Shown here piece by piece: positions 17,232-25,802 of a stretch of 64,000 bases of DNA. Every line of letters begins with the position of its first letter. The first letter of the stretch is position 1. Source of the DNA: Planctomycetota bacterium. GTDB taxonomy: Bacteria > Planctomycetota > Phycisphaerae > Phycisphaerales > SM1A02. A model generated the notes under the pieces. The model saw nothing but the letters and a program-made list of their open reading frames with translations. It ran no database searches and had not been told where the DNA came from. The stretch lies in the NCBI GenBank assembly GCA_009926625.1, contig RFON01000007.1, forward strand, positions 1 to 64,000. The letters are read 5' to 3'. Position numbers and translations under genes: made by a program.

Positions 17232-19243
17232 CGGTTGCGCCGCCAACAGTTCTTGCGATTGACTGGATTGCCCCCGTTGCCGGCGCGGTGATTGCTGCAT
17301 CCACGCTTCCGCCGCTGCTGGCGCTTTACTTCCTTCGGCTTCGGCGATCTCGGCGGGTCGTTGCTGCCACCATGCATTGGCGGCGTGCAGCCGAGGATGT
17401 CCGCGCAAATGCCCCCTTTCAGCGACTGCGGTTTTCCCTGCTGCTGCTGCTGCAGTGCCTCGCGCTCGCGTTGGTTGCGCTCGCGATTGCGCAGCCGCAG
17501 GTGGATCTTGGGTTGGGTGGCGCAAGAAAGATCGCTCTCTTCATCGACCGCTCTGGTTCGATGGGTGCGCTCGATGCGGCAGATGGCTCCACACGACTCG
17601 CCGAGGCAAAGCGCCAAGCGATCGATCGCGTCAGGGGGCTTCACGGTGGAGGCTTGTTCGCGGGACCCGCTCCATCCATCATGGTGATCGCTTTCGCCTC
17701 CGAGGCTGCGGTGCTCTGCCCATTCACCGACAGCGCTGCGCAAGCAATCGCAGCGATCGAGTCGATCGAAGCGACCGATGAGTCGACGGCAATCGGCGGC
17801 GGTATCGAATTCGCGAGGTCGTTTGCCGCGAGCGGCCGCGAGGATGCCGCGACGAGCGGATCGGCGCCCGCCGTCTGGGAGGTGTTCTCCGATGGACGCA
17901 TCGGCGATCTTGGCGGAGTGGCGCTCCGTGATGGCGAGGATTTGATCTTCCACCAAATCGGGAGCAGCGAGTCGAAGAACGCGGGGGTTGGCGCAATCGC
18001 CGTCTCGCGCATGCCGGAAAGCCCAACGGAAGTTCGCGTCTTTGCGCGCATCGTTTCGTGGGGCAAGGTCGAGACGACGACGGACCTCGAACTGCGTGTG
18101 GATGGACGGCTGCTCGCCGTGACGCCGTCGCCAGTTGAGTTGGCTGCAGCGACGGAAGACGCCGCCACGGGAACGCTGATTCCTGCACAAACACAAGCGG
18201 TCTTCCCAGGGGTGCAGGTGCCTTCAGGCGCAGTCGTTGAGGTCCGTGTGACGGCTGACGACTTGCTTCCCGCGGACAACGCCGCCCGAGTCGTCGCACC
18301 GCGGATCGGCGGGCTGAAGATCGCGCTCGTGGGCAGGGGCTCGTTCGTCCTGCGCTCCGTCGTCATGGGATTGTCGCCCGCCGCATTCGAGTCATTCACG
18401 CTCGAGACCTGGGACAAGCGTGTCGCGGCTGATCCATCTTCGCCGGATGCATTCGATGTCGTGATCCTCGAGCAGGTGGCGCCGCAATCAATGGCGCGCG
18501 GTCGCTATCTGATGTTTGGAGCGGCACCAGTTGGCACATCGATCGTCCCATTCGGTACGAAGGAGCAGGTGGTGCCGCGCAGCATCCGAAGCGAGCACCC
18601 GCTGATGCAGTATGTCAATCTCGACGACCTCTTTGTCGCGTCGATGACGGCCGTTGCACCTGGCAGCGACAGCGATGTGGTGGTCGAGGCGAGCGAGGGA
18701 CCGATGGTGCTGACGCTCAGCCGCGGACCGCTCACGATGGTGTATGTCTCCTTCGATCCACTGGAAACGGAGTGGCCGTTCCAACGCAGTTTCGTGAACT
18801 TCACTGCGAACGCTCTGGCGTGGCTCGCTGCGGGCGGACTCCCCGCTGCCGAGGAGCCGCTTCTGCCGGGCGCGGTCGCGGCGGGAAGGCTGCCGGCGGG
18901 CGCCCAATCGCCAATCGTGCGGGTTTCATCGGGGATGGCTGCGCCACTTGCGCTGCTCGAGGGTGGGCGATTCGCACTCGGTCCACTTCGACGAGCTGGA
19001 ACCGCCACCCTTGCTTGGCAGGGCGCGTCGCAACCCGCCACGCCCGCGTCGCTGTCGTTCGCGGTCAACATGGACTGCCAAGCCGAAGGTCGAATCGACG
19101 CGGCGGATCAGTTGCGTCTTGCGTCGAGCAGCATCGCTGCGCAGCCAAGTCGCTCGGCATCACAGTCGGCGTGGCCATGGTTGCTGCTTGCGGCAGCACT
19201 TGTCCTCTTGCTCGAGTGGTGGGTGTGGCTGCGTCGGATGTGA
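17228..19243 (+). CDS. BatA/VWA-type membrane protein
   Basis: A 671-residue protein that begins with the aerotolerance (BatA) N-terminal domain: membrane helices at about 15-36 and 69-88, with LYFLRLRRSRR between. A VWA domain with MIDAS DRSGS (107-111) follows, then a long beta-rich region with no recognised fold and a final membrane helix (about 650-667). It would sit in the inner membrane with the VWA domain outside. Bat-type operons are linked to envelope stress in other bacteria; the role here is unknown. Confidence 0.88.
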   Translation: MTVAPPTVLAIDWIAPVAGAVIAASTLPPLLALYFLRLRRSRRVVAATMHWRRAAEDVRANAPFQRLRFSLLLLLQCLALALVALAIAQPQVDLGLGGARKIALFIDRSGSMGALDAADGSTRLAEAKRQAIDRVRGLHGGGLFAGPAPSIMVIAFASEAAVLCPFTDSAAQAIAAIESIEATDESTAIGGGIEFARSFAASGREDAATSGSAPAVWEVFSDGRIGDLGGVALRDGEDLIFHQIGSSESKNAGVGAIAVSRMPESPTEVRVFARIVSWGKVETTTDLELRVDGRLLAVTPSPVELAAATEDAATGTLIPAQTQAVFPGVQVPSGAVVEVRVTADDLLPADNAARVVAPRIGGLKIALVGRGSFVLRSVVMGLSPAAFESFTLETWDKRVAADPSSPDAFDVVILEQVAPQSMARGRYLMFGAAPVGTSIVPFGTKEQVVPRSIRSEHPLMQYVNLDDLFVASMTAVAPGSDSDVVVEASEGPMVLTLSRGPLTMVYVSFDPLETEWPFQRSFVNFTANALAWLAAGGLPAAEEPLLPGAVAAGRLPAGAQSPIVRVSSGMAAPLALLEGGRFALGPLRRAGTATLAWQGASQPATPASLSFAVNMDCQAEGRIDAADQLRLASSSIAAQPSRSASQSAWPWLLLAAALVLLLEWWVWLRRM

Positions 19244-19251
19244 CCGCGCGG

Positions 19252-19890
19252 TCAGGCCACTGGCTTGACCGCACCGATCGCAGCAAGCACCTCGTCGTCG
19301 ATGCCGAGGTACTCGCGCATGTGTTGGTCGTAGATGTCCTGATCCTTGTCGCGCGAAAAGTCGAGGCGCATTTCGTTGATCACCTTGGTGCCTTGGCCGA
19401 TCCAGTTTCGCCAGGTTTCCGCTGAAATGTTCTCACCAATCCAAGCGCCAACGGGACCTCGAAATGGCGGGCCAGGCAGCCGCGTACCCGCTTGCCCTGA
19501 GCGTCGGCAGATGAAACCGCCATCCACGGCGACCGCAGCGGATTGCGCTGCGCGTTCGATCATCGGCGGCTCGCGGCCGATCGACTCGAGCGCCTTTGCG
19601 ATGGCTTGTTCGACCATGCGGTCGCCGCGTTCTGACGCGAGTCGGAAGCCGCGCTCGAGGGTGACCACCGCTTGATCCGCCCATCCAGCGCCAATTTGGG
19701 CCTGACCGCAGAGTTGATAGGCCTTGCTCATTCCAGGGCTCAACTCGATCACTCGTTGAAGGCTGCGCGCAGCTTCTGCATGGCGCCCCGCTTGGAGCAG
19801 GGCGTTCCCGAGGCTGAAGTGCGCCATTTCATTGGTCGGGTCCGCCGATGCCATCTTCTCGAACTGCGCGATGCGCTCTGGAGTGCTCAT
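19252..19890 (-). CDS. TPR protein fused to YggX-like Fe(II)-trafficking domain
   Basis: A 212-residue protein with two parts. Residues 1-105 are TPR-like helices (NEMAHFSLGNALLQAGRHAE, then a second repeat AYQLCGQAQIGAGWADQAV). Residues 125-196 look like the YggX family that protects Fe-S clusters and handles Fe(II): GFICRRSG with the conserved Cys128, LPGPPFRGPVGAWIGENIS, then AETWRNW and INEMRLDF. Classical YggX is a stand-alone protein of about 90 residues, so the fusion is notable. ATG 19890 follows a TACCAT -10 after eight bases. An upstream in-frame extension to 20343 runs through pyrD on the other strand and is shadow. Confidence 0.8.
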   Translation of the reverse strand: MSTPERIAQFEKMASADPTNEMAHFSLGNALLQAGRHAEAARSLQRVIELSPGMSKAYQLCGQAQIGAGWADQAVVTLERGFRLASERGDRMVEQAIAKALESIGREPPMIERAAQSAAVAVDGGFICRRSGQAGTRLPGPPFRGPVGAWIGENISAETWRNWIGQGTKVINEMRLDFSRDKDQDIYDQHMREYLGIDDEVLAAIGAVKPVA

Positions 19891-19898
19891 GCCAGAAC

Positions 19899-19904
19899 AT
19901 GGTA
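19899..19904 (-). promoter_or_regulatory. -10 hexamer TACCAT, TPR-YggX gene
   Basis: On the minus strand TACCAT ends eight bases before the ATG at 19890; no ribosome binding site is visible. Confidence 0.45.
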
Positions 19905-19923
19905 GATGTGTTACAACCACGGA

Positions 19924-20853
19924 GTGATCGCTCCGCCGCTGGGCACGACTCTCGCTGGCGTTCCGCTGCAGACGCCGCTGATTGCGGCCGCCGGAACCGC
20001 AGGTACGGTCGATGAGCTGGGCGATGTGATCGACCTTCGGCTGCTCGGCGCGGTCACCACCAAGAGCATCACGCACGAGCCGCGGGACGGCAACGCACCG
20101 TGGCGGATCATCCCGGCGCGTGGCGGGATGCTGAACGCAATTGGATTGGCCAACAGGGGGCTTGCGCGTTTCCTCGAGGAGGAACTGCCGCGGGTGCGCG
20201 CGCTTCCGTGCAAGGTCTTCGCCTCCGTGGCTGGACATTCGGAGGCGGACTATGTGGCGGTCGCTGGCGCGCTCGATGCGACGGGCGAGTTCCCGATCAT
20301 CGAACTGAATCTCTCCTGTCCAAACACGGGAACGGGGCGTCACTTCGGTTCAGATGCAGAATCGGTGCGCGGCATCCTCGCAGCCGTTCGCCCGGCGGTG
20401 CAGCGAAGTCGATTGTTCGTCAAGCTCGCGCCAGACCTTGCGGATCCAATCGCGACCTGTCGGGCAGCGATTGACGGCGGTGCGCAGGGGCTGACCCTCT
20501 GCAACACCATGCCTGCAATGGCCATTGATGTTCGGACGCGTCGACCGCGGCTGTCACGCGGCAGCGGGGGATTGTCGGGACCGGCAATCCACCCGATCGC
20601 GGTGCGAGTCGTCCGCGAAGTTCACCGCAGCGTTGCGAAGGATGCTCGCGTGCCGATCATCGGAATCGGCGGGGTCGTGCACTGGGAGGACGCAGCGGAA
20701 CTCCTGCTCGCAGGTGCAACAGCCGTGGGAATCGGGACGCTGCTCTTCATCGATCATGGTGCCGTGCGGCGAATCGTGCAAGGGCTCCAAGACTGGTGCA
20801 GCGAACAGGGGGTCCAGTCGATTGGCGAGTTGGTTGGTGCGGTGCAGGAATGA
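19924..20853 (+). CDS. pyrD: Dihydroorotate dehydrogenase, class 1B-like
   Basis: Oxidises dihydroorotate to orotate in pyrimidine synthesis. The 309-residue TIM barrel shows ELNLSCPNTGTGRHF (class 1 active-site loop), KLAPDLADP, and NTMPAMAIDVRTRRPRLSRG then GGLSGPAIHP, which is typical of class 1B. FMN phosphate contacts are GIGGVVHWEDA and AGATAVGIGT. Class 1B enzymes need the Fe-S/FAD subunit PyrK, which is not adjacent. GTG 19924 fits the family start best and follows TACAAC after six bases. ATG 19906 in frame would add six residues. It is coupled to the next gene by ATGA. Confidence 0.88.
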   Translation: MIAPPLGTTLAGVPLQTPLIAAAGTAGTVDELGDVIDLRLLGAVTTKSITHEPRDGNAPWRIIPARGGMLNAIGLANRGLARFLEEELPRVRALPCKVFASVAGHSEADYVAVAGALDATGEFPIIELNLSCPNTGTGRHFGSDAESVRGILAAVRPAVQRSRLFVKLAPDLADPIATCRAAIDGGAQGLTLCNTMPAMAIDVRTRRPRLSRGSGGLSGPAIHPIAVRVVREVHRSVAKDARVPIIGIGGVVHWEDAAELLLAGATAVGIGTLLFIDHGAVRRIVQGLQDWCSEQGVQSIGELVGAVQE

Positions 20854-21284
20854 GCACGCACATCGGTCGCGCGGAACGAGATCGCTTCGATGCGCTCCTC
20901 GAGCGCGTGCTTGCAGCGCTTCCGTCGCGCATCCACGCGATGCTGGAGGAGTCGCCGCTGGTGGTGGATGACGCACCACCACCTGAACTCCTGCTGGAGA
21001 TGGGACTGGATCCGCATGAGGACGACCTGTGTGGACTCCACAGTGGTGTGGCGCGGACGGACCGAAGCGTGGTTGACTCAGGGCAGCTGCCCGACACCAT
21101 TCACCTGTTCCGGCGCGGCATCATCGATGAGGCGGGAGGCTGGGAGGCCAGGATCGACGAATCAGGGCAGTCAATCGGCGGGGTAAACGCAGTCGTGCGC
21201 GAGATCCGCATCACGCTGCTGCATGAGATCGGTCATCACTTCGGACTCGAAGAAGACGACCTGCGTCGCCTCGGTTACGAGTGA
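20850..21284 (+). CDS. Small zincin-like metallopeptidase
   Basis: A 144-residue protein of the short zincin family. RITLLHEIGHHFGLEEDDLRRLGYE at the C-terminus supplies HExxH and the third ligand region (motif at about residues 122-126). Family members are found as single cytoplasmic domains; their substrates are unknown. The gene overlaps pyrD by ATGA and overlaps the zinc ribbon gene tail to tail by 10 bp. Confidence 0.85.
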   Translation: MSTHIGRAERDRFDALLERVLAALPSRIHAMLEESPLVVDDAPPPELLLEMGLDPHEDDLCGLHSGVARTDRSVVDSGQLPDTIHLFRRGIIDEAGGWEARIDESGQSIGGVNAVVREIRITLLHEIGHHFGLEEDDLRRLGYE

Positions 21285-22018
21285 GTGGCGGCAACCTGCG
21301 GAAGGAACAGGATGCGGTGGCAGGAAGTGCATGTCACCGCGACATCCTGGTTCGATGCCAGCGATGCATACTTCTCGGCAGGCAGTTCCATGTTGCACGC
21401 CCCGCAGACATACTCGCGTCGGCGCGCATCGATGGTCACGAGCTCGGCCATTGCTTCGCCCTCGTAGAGATCCGCCGCACGGTTGAACGCCTCAAGCTCG
21501 TTCCGTGGGATGCGCGCTGCCGCAGCAGTGCGCTCTTGTTCGAGCGATGCGAGGCGTTCGGCAACCTCGCCTCGGCAGGTGTTGAACTCGGACTTCGCAC
21601 TATCCACGACCTTTGCTCGTTCCGCTGCCTGCTGCTCGATCTCCGTGAGCTTGGACTGCAGTTCCTCCGCCTTCTGCAACTGGGCCAAGGCCAACTCATC
21701 GATCTCGTCGCGCTTCGTCTGCAGGGTCTTCATCTCCGCGAGGATGGCTGAGTACTGACGGGGATTCGTACTCGCATTCAACTGCCCGCGCAGCGCCTCC
21801 ACCCTCGCGTCCACGGATCCGCTCTCCGCCTCGTGGTTCGCCGCCGCCGACTGGTGATGCCGAATCTGCGCGCGAACTTCATCCGTGCGCGTCTGCAGTT
21901 GGGTGGCTTGCCGTTCCTGCAGCGTCTTGTGCCGCTCCGCCGCTTCGAGGCGAGAGCGCAGTGCGCGTGCCTGCGTGTCCACTTGGTGGAGGCTGACGAG
22001 ATTGGCAATCAAAGTCAT
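21275..22018 (-). CDS. Coiled-coil protein with C4 zinc ribbon
   Basis: The 247-residue protein is almost entirely coiled coil for residues 1-190. The C-terminus is a zinc ribbon with YVCGACNMELP and VTCTSCHRILFLP (two CxxC pairs), as in the widespread zf-RING_7 type proteins of unknown function. Cytoplasmic. Its ATG at 22018 lies nine bases after a TACCCT -10. Confidence 0.88.
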   Translation of the reverse strand: MTLIANLVSLHQVDTQARALRSRLEAAERHKTLQERQATQLQTRTDEVRAQIRHHQSAAANHEAESGSVDARVEALRGQLNASTNPRQYSAILAEMKTLQTKRDEIDELALAQLQKAEELQSKLTEIEQQAAERAKVVDSAKSEFNTCRGEVAERLASLEQERTAAAARIPRNELEAFNRAADLYEGEAMAELVTIDARRREYVCGACNMELPAEKYASLASNQDVAVTCTSCHRILFLPQVAATHS

Positions 22019-22027
22019 GAACGGTCG

Positions 22028-22033
22028 AGGGTA
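22028..22033 (-). promoter_or_regulatory. -10 hexamer TACCCT, zinc ribbon gene
   Basis: On the minus strand TACCCT ends nine bases before the ATG at 22018. Confidence 0.45.
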
Positions 22034-22055
22034 TCAGGAAGGGTGCCTTCCACGA

Positions 22056-22949
22056 TCAGGGAAAATCCGCCTTGCACGCCAAAAGCCACCAAGCAAGCGG
22101 TCCCGCCAACAGAAGCGAGTCGAAGACGTCGTACAACCCGCCCATTCCCGGCAGCAGCCTCCCCGAATCCTTCATTCCAGCGCCACGCTTGAGCAGACTC
22201 TCAAGCAGGTCGCCGAGGGTGCCAGCGATCCCCAGAAGTGCTGCGATCCACGCCGCCCGCAGCGGTTGCACCGCCTCAATGCCAGCGCTCGCTGCCGCAT
22301 CAGTGGCGCTGGCGAAGCCCGCTGCCACGCCCACCATCGCCGAAAGCACGACGCCGCCTGCGAACCCCTCCCAAGTCTTTCCTGGGCTGAGCCAAGGACA
22401 CATCTTGTTCCGACCGATCGCGACACCCGTGAAGTAGGCACCGATGTCTGCCGCCTTGACGCAGAGGATCCCTGCGGCAAGCGTCCATGCATCCGTGTCG
22501 CGCCGCAGCAGCAGCCAGAATCCGAGCGGCACGCCGATGAGTGCAAACCCGAGCAGGACAGATCCGCCTGCGCGAGCGAACCCATCGTTGTGGCGGCTTG
22601 CAACTTGCAGGATGCCGGCAATGCAGGCGGCTACGAATGGCGCCGTCAGGGCAGCAGGCGCGCCGTTCGACAGGGGAGGGGTGCCTGCCGTCGCAAGCAC
22701 GACGACCATCCCTCCAGCGATCGCGATCCAATGAAGCAGCGGATGTCGTGCATCACCGCGCGGCGTGACAATGGTTGAAAACTCAAGCGCCAACAGCGGC
22801 GCAAACACGAACAGGCTCACGAGCGTGAGGATCACGCCTGGTCCGAGCGTCGCATCGCCGATTCGCAGCGTAGACACATTCGCATCCGCCGATGCGAGTC
22901 CGAGCAGGCCTGCAATCAGCAGTGCACCCACGATGATTCGTGTCTGCAT
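22056..22949 (-). CDS. cdsA: Phosphatidate cytidylyltransferase
   Basis: An inner-membrane enzyme making CDP-diacylglycerol, 297 residues with about eight membrane helices. The C-terminal signature is visible: KTWEGFAGG, then GDLLESLLKRGAGMKDSGRL, then LPGMGGLYDVFDSLL. The canonical signature reads PGHGGxxDRxDS, so the His is Met and the Arg is Val here; the Asp residues, including the KDSG one, are kept. ATG 22949 follows a TATGCT -10. An upstream extension to 22991 is not needed. Confidence 0.88.
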   Translation of the reverse strand: MQTRIIVGALLIAGLLGLASADANVSTLRIGDATLGPGVILTLVSLFVFAPLLALEFSTIVTPRGDARHPLLHWIAIAGGMVVVLATAGTPPLSNGAPAALTAPFVAACIAGILQVASRHNDGFARAGGSVLLGFALIGVPLGFWLLLRRDTDAWTLAAGILCVKAADIGAYFTGVAIGRNKMCPWLSPGKTWEGFAGGVVLSAMVGVAAGFASATDAAASAGIEAVQPLRAAWIAALLGIAGTLGDLLESLLKRGAGMKDSGRLLPGMGGLYDVFDSLLLAGPLAWWLLACKADFP

Positions 22950-22957
22950 GAAGCACA

Positions 22958-22963
22958 AGCATA
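22958..22963 (-). promoter_or_regulatory. -10 hexamer TATGCT, cdsA
   Basis: On the minus strand TATGCT ends eight bases before the ATG at 22949. The divergent CPBP gene has its own -10 at 23008. Confidence 0.5.
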
Positions 22964-23007
22964 GATGCTTCGGTGGACTCTTCTGCGCCACTCCCGCGGG
23001 GAGCCGT

Positions 23008-23013
23008 TACGAT
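23008..23013 (+). promoter_or_regulatory. -10 hexamer TACGAT, CPBP gene
   Basis: TACGAT ends six bases before the GTG at 23020, the same hexamer and spacing as at feoA. Confidence 0.5.
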
Positions 23014-23019
23014 TGCGGA

Positions 23020-24303
23020 GTGGAGTTCGAGGCACACGAGGAGAAGGACGTGGCGCATCCGCCTCGCCGATGCGCTTTCGATCCCAAGCATCCTGTCATC
23101 CTGATTGTCACGGTGTGCTGCGCCTTGGTGTGCCTGCTCGATGCCGCGCGCATCGTGGTCATGTCGGTGGCAACGGGACCGTGGGATGTGCTTGAAGATC
23201 CGACGCGGGCGCTCGAGCTGGCGCAGCAGCTTGATGCTGCGGTGTTGCGCGACGATGTCGCATCCGGGTTTTATCCCGCATCGCCAGACGAACTTGCTGC
23301 GGCGGGCGAGGATGCCGCCATGCAGTGGGATCTCCTGCGCGATGAGGCGGTTGAGTTGGAGATCATCGATGACCCTGCATCCATCGATGAGATCCGCGAT
23401 GAATCCGTGTCGCTGTTTGATCCTTCGGTCAAACCGCCTCTTCTCCCATTCGCTTGGCGTGTGATCCTTGGATCCCTTGCCTCGAGCGTGTGGGTCCTGC
23501 CGGGTGTGGCGCTCCTCTGGCTGCTGTGGCGGCGCATGGAGATCTTTCGTGCGTGCAAGGCGGGCCTTTCGCTGCCGCTTGCCAACGGGGCTGGCGGGAT
23601 CTCCGCTGCGGTGATCGTCATGGGCGGCCTGAGCGCCTGGACGCTGTTGCTTGGCATCGTGGTGTCGTTCGCGAATCTCCTGCCGCCACTCGACGGGATT
23701 GTCGCGCTCCTGTCCGCGAGCGCGCTCCTCCTCTGGATCGTTCCAACTGTGCTGCTGATGTGGCTGTGCACTGTGTTCCCCAACGGTGGTGTGTGGTCGG
23801 CGCTGGGGCTCACGGCAGTGTCCGCGCGTGCTGGAACGCTGCAGTGTGTTGGCGCGGTCCTGTTCGCGCTTGGTGTTCAAGAGGTGGTCCTGCTGGCACT
23901 CGGCGTGGCGCTTCCCGATTTCTTCGCGGCTGGCGCTTGGTGGGAAGGCTTCGACGAACTGATTGCGTTCGGCCCCGTGTCGCTCGCGGTCCTCGACACG
24001 CTTGATGCGGTCGTCGGTGCGCCGATCGTCGAGGAAATCATCTTTCGCGGACTGCTCTTCGGCGCGCTCGTGCGCGGCATGGGCTTCACGGCGGCAGCGA
24101 TCGTGTCGAGCCTGGTCTTCGCAGCCGTTCATGGCTACGGGCTCGCGGGAACGGTTGCCGTGACTGCCACGGGCTCACTCCTGTGCTGGGTCTATTGGAG
24201 CACGGGTCGACTGTGGGCTGCGATGCTGGCGCATGGCGTTCACAACGCGATGGTGCTTCTGCCGCTGTGGGCTGCGCGCACGATGGCCAACGGATGGAGT
24301 TGA
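23020..24303 (+). CDS. CPBP family intramembrane metalloprotease
   Basis: A 427-residue membrane protein. The C-terminal third holds the CPBP (Rce1/ABI) motifs: PIVEEIIFRGLLFGAL, SLVFAAVHGYG and AAMLAHGVHNA, which supply the Glu and His residues of the glutamic-type intramembrane protease. The N-terminal half has a membrane helix near residue 30, an acidic loop rich in Asp/Glu (about 60-120) outside it, and several helices that are not part of the family core. The GTG start at 23020 is set by the close -10; the longer in-frame reading upstream runs into cdsA antisense. Confidence 0.85.
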   Translation: MEFEAHEEKDVAHPPRRCAFDPKHPVILIVTVCCALVCLLDAARIVVMSVATGPWDVLEDPTRALELAQQLDAAVLRDDVASGFYPASPDELAAAGEDAAMQWDLLRDEAVELEIIDDPASIDEIRDESVSLFDPSVKPPLLPFAWRVILGSLASSVWVLPGVALLWLLWRRMEIFRACKAGLSLPLANGAGGISAAVIVMGGLSAWTLLLGIVVSFANLLPPLDGIVALLSASALLLWIVPTVLLMWLCTVFPNGGVWSALGLTAVSARAGTLQCVGAVLFALGVQEVVLLALGVALPDFFAAGAWWEGFDELIAFGPVSLAVLDTLDAVVGAPIVEEIIFRGLLFGALVRGMGFTAAAIVSSLVFAAVHGYGLAGTVAVTATGSLLCWVYWSTGRLWAAMLAHGVHNAMVLLPLWAARTMANGWS

Positions 24304-24321
24304 CCGAGCGCCGCGCGCGGT

Positions 24322-25059
24322 TCACTGCGCTGCGATCGCATCTCGGATGGGCATCACCAGATGCGGAATCGCGCGCTCCTCCGCGAGCCGCTCTGCATGG
24401 CCGCACAGCGCGGCGAAGGATTCAGGCAGTTGCTCGAGCGACGCGAGCGGGCCGTTCTGCCGCACAGTGAGGTACACGCTGATCGGCTCCACAAAGCCAG
24501 GGTTCGCGTTGTCACCGTGGCGCGGTCGCGTCTTCACTTCGAAGGTGGCCATCAGGTTGCCAGTGGGTGACAACGACATGCCGACGAACGGCTGCACATC
24601 GATGGGACGGTCCATGTCGTTGTCGAAGAGCCGTGCGAGCGGCGACTGGGCGAGAAGCGCGTCGAAGACGACGCGGTCGCGCGGCTGGTCGGTCTCGAGG
24701 TCGAAGCCGAATGTCAGGTCGATGTGCTCGATGTCGAGAGGGCTGATCGACAGGAACCATGGTGCCGTTTCAAGGACGGCTCGGTGGATGCGATAGGCGT
24801 CCTGCAGTGACGATGGACTGGAGTGCCCGCTCCGAATCGATGTGCGGCGAAGCGACACCCACAGGAAGTCATCGCGCGCCTCGTCGCTCTCGAGAGCCAC
24901 CTCATCCTCGCCACGCCGAACGCGCGTGAGTGCGGGGAAGGACTTGCGCAGTCGATCAAACAGTTCAAGCGTCGGTTCGCGCGTGTCAGGCAGGTCCATC
25001 TTCAGCGCGATGCGCTGATTGACGCAGAAGTCGCTGCACAGTTCCGTCGGCTCGTTCAC
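24322..25059 (-). CDS. Hypothetical protein
   Basis: A 245-residue soluble protein with no signal peptide or membrane helix and a normal charge mix. The pattern ISPLDIEHIDLTFGFDLE and FEVKTRP suggests an alpha/beta fold. I do not recognise a family. GTG 25059 is the first codon after a TAGCCT -10 (six-base gap). It converges on the CPBP gene with an 18-bp gap. Confidence 0.7.
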   Translation of the reverse strand: MNEPTELCSDFCVNQRIALKMDLPDTREPTLELFDRLRKSFPALTRVRRGEDEVALESDEARDDFLWVSLRRTSIRSGHSSPSSLQDAYRIHRAVLETAPWFLSISPLDIEHIDLTFGFDLETDQPRDRVVFDALLAQSPLARLFDNDMDRPIDVQPFVGMSLSPTGNLMATFEVKTRPRHGDNANPGFVEPISVYLTVRQNGPLASLEQLPESFAALCGHAERLAEERAIPHLVMPIRDAIAAQ

Positions 25060-25065
25060 CCCTGA

Positions 25066-25071
25066 AGGCTA
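25066..25071 (-). promoter_or_regulatory. -10 hexamer TAGCCT, 25059 gene
   Basis: On the minus strand TAGCCT ends six bases before the GTG at 25059. Confidence 0.45.
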
Positions 25072-25096
25072 GTTCGCCACACATTGGCCTCGGGAA

Positions 25097-25783
25097 TCAT
25101 CGACAAGCAATCCACGACAGCACGGACTGCCAGTCGCCAAGGTCACGGAGCAGGAGATCGGGCTTGTGCTCGGCCAACTCGGACTCTCGGTGGATCCCCG
25201 TTGCGACTGCGATCGATCGGCAGCCATTGTGCCGCGCGCAGTCGATGTCATGGGGGGTGTCGCCAATGACGGTCACGCGCGCAGCCGCCAAGCGCAGTCC
25301 GCGTTCCAAAGCGTGGCGGTCCATGGCAACCCGTGGCAGGTCGCGGCGATGCTCGCCGTCATCCGCCCATCCATTGAATCGGAACACATCGGGTGTGAAC
25401 CCTGCCTTGGCGACCTTCAGGATGCCAGTGTGTTCATAGTTGCCCGTGACAATCCCCATGTCGACCCCCTCGGTCGCATGGATCGCATCAACGAGCGCAC
25501 GGGTTCCAGGCAGCGCATTGGATTGGCAGGTGCCGGCAAAGCCGCGGTGCAGGTGCTCGCCGTAAGTGCGGCGGAACACTCCATGAAGTTCGATGGTTGG
25601 TTCGATGCCGTGATTCTGCATGAACTCCCGCCAGATGAGCGTATCGAGGCGCCCAGATACCTCGATACCGTCGAAGGAGAAGGTGCGCTCGGGAAACAAC
25701 TCATGCGCTGCAGCCAGCATCGCACGAATGCCTGCCCCCTCGGTGCGCAGCAGCGTGGCATCGATGTCGAAGAGCACCAGCAT
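25097..25783 (-). CDS. HAD superfamily phosphatase
   Basis: A 228-residue HAD hydrolase of the phosphoglycolate phosphatase/beta-phosphoglucomutase type. Motif I is LFDIDATLL (nucleophile Asp6, acid Asp8; the common DxDGT reads DIDAT here), motif II is IVTGN, and motif IV is VIGDTPHDIDCA. It has a helical cap after motif I. The substrate is unknown. ATG 25783 follows sucC by about 19 bases with a good GGGAGGA site upstream, so it is probably in the sucC transcript. Confidence 0.82.
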   Translation of the reverse strand: MLVLFDIDATLLRTEGAGIRAMLAAAHELFPERTFSFDGIEVSGRLDTLIWREFMQNHGIEPTIELHGVFRRTYGEHLHRGFAGTCQSNALPGTRALVDAIHATEGVDMGIVTGNYEHTGILKVAKAGFTPDVFRFNGWADDGEHRRDLPRVAMDRHALERGLRLAAARVTVIGDTPHDIDCARHNGCRSIAVATGIHRESELAEHKPDLLLRDLGDWQSVLSWIACR

Positions 25784-25802
25784 GGGTCGGGCGCGTCCTC
25801 CC

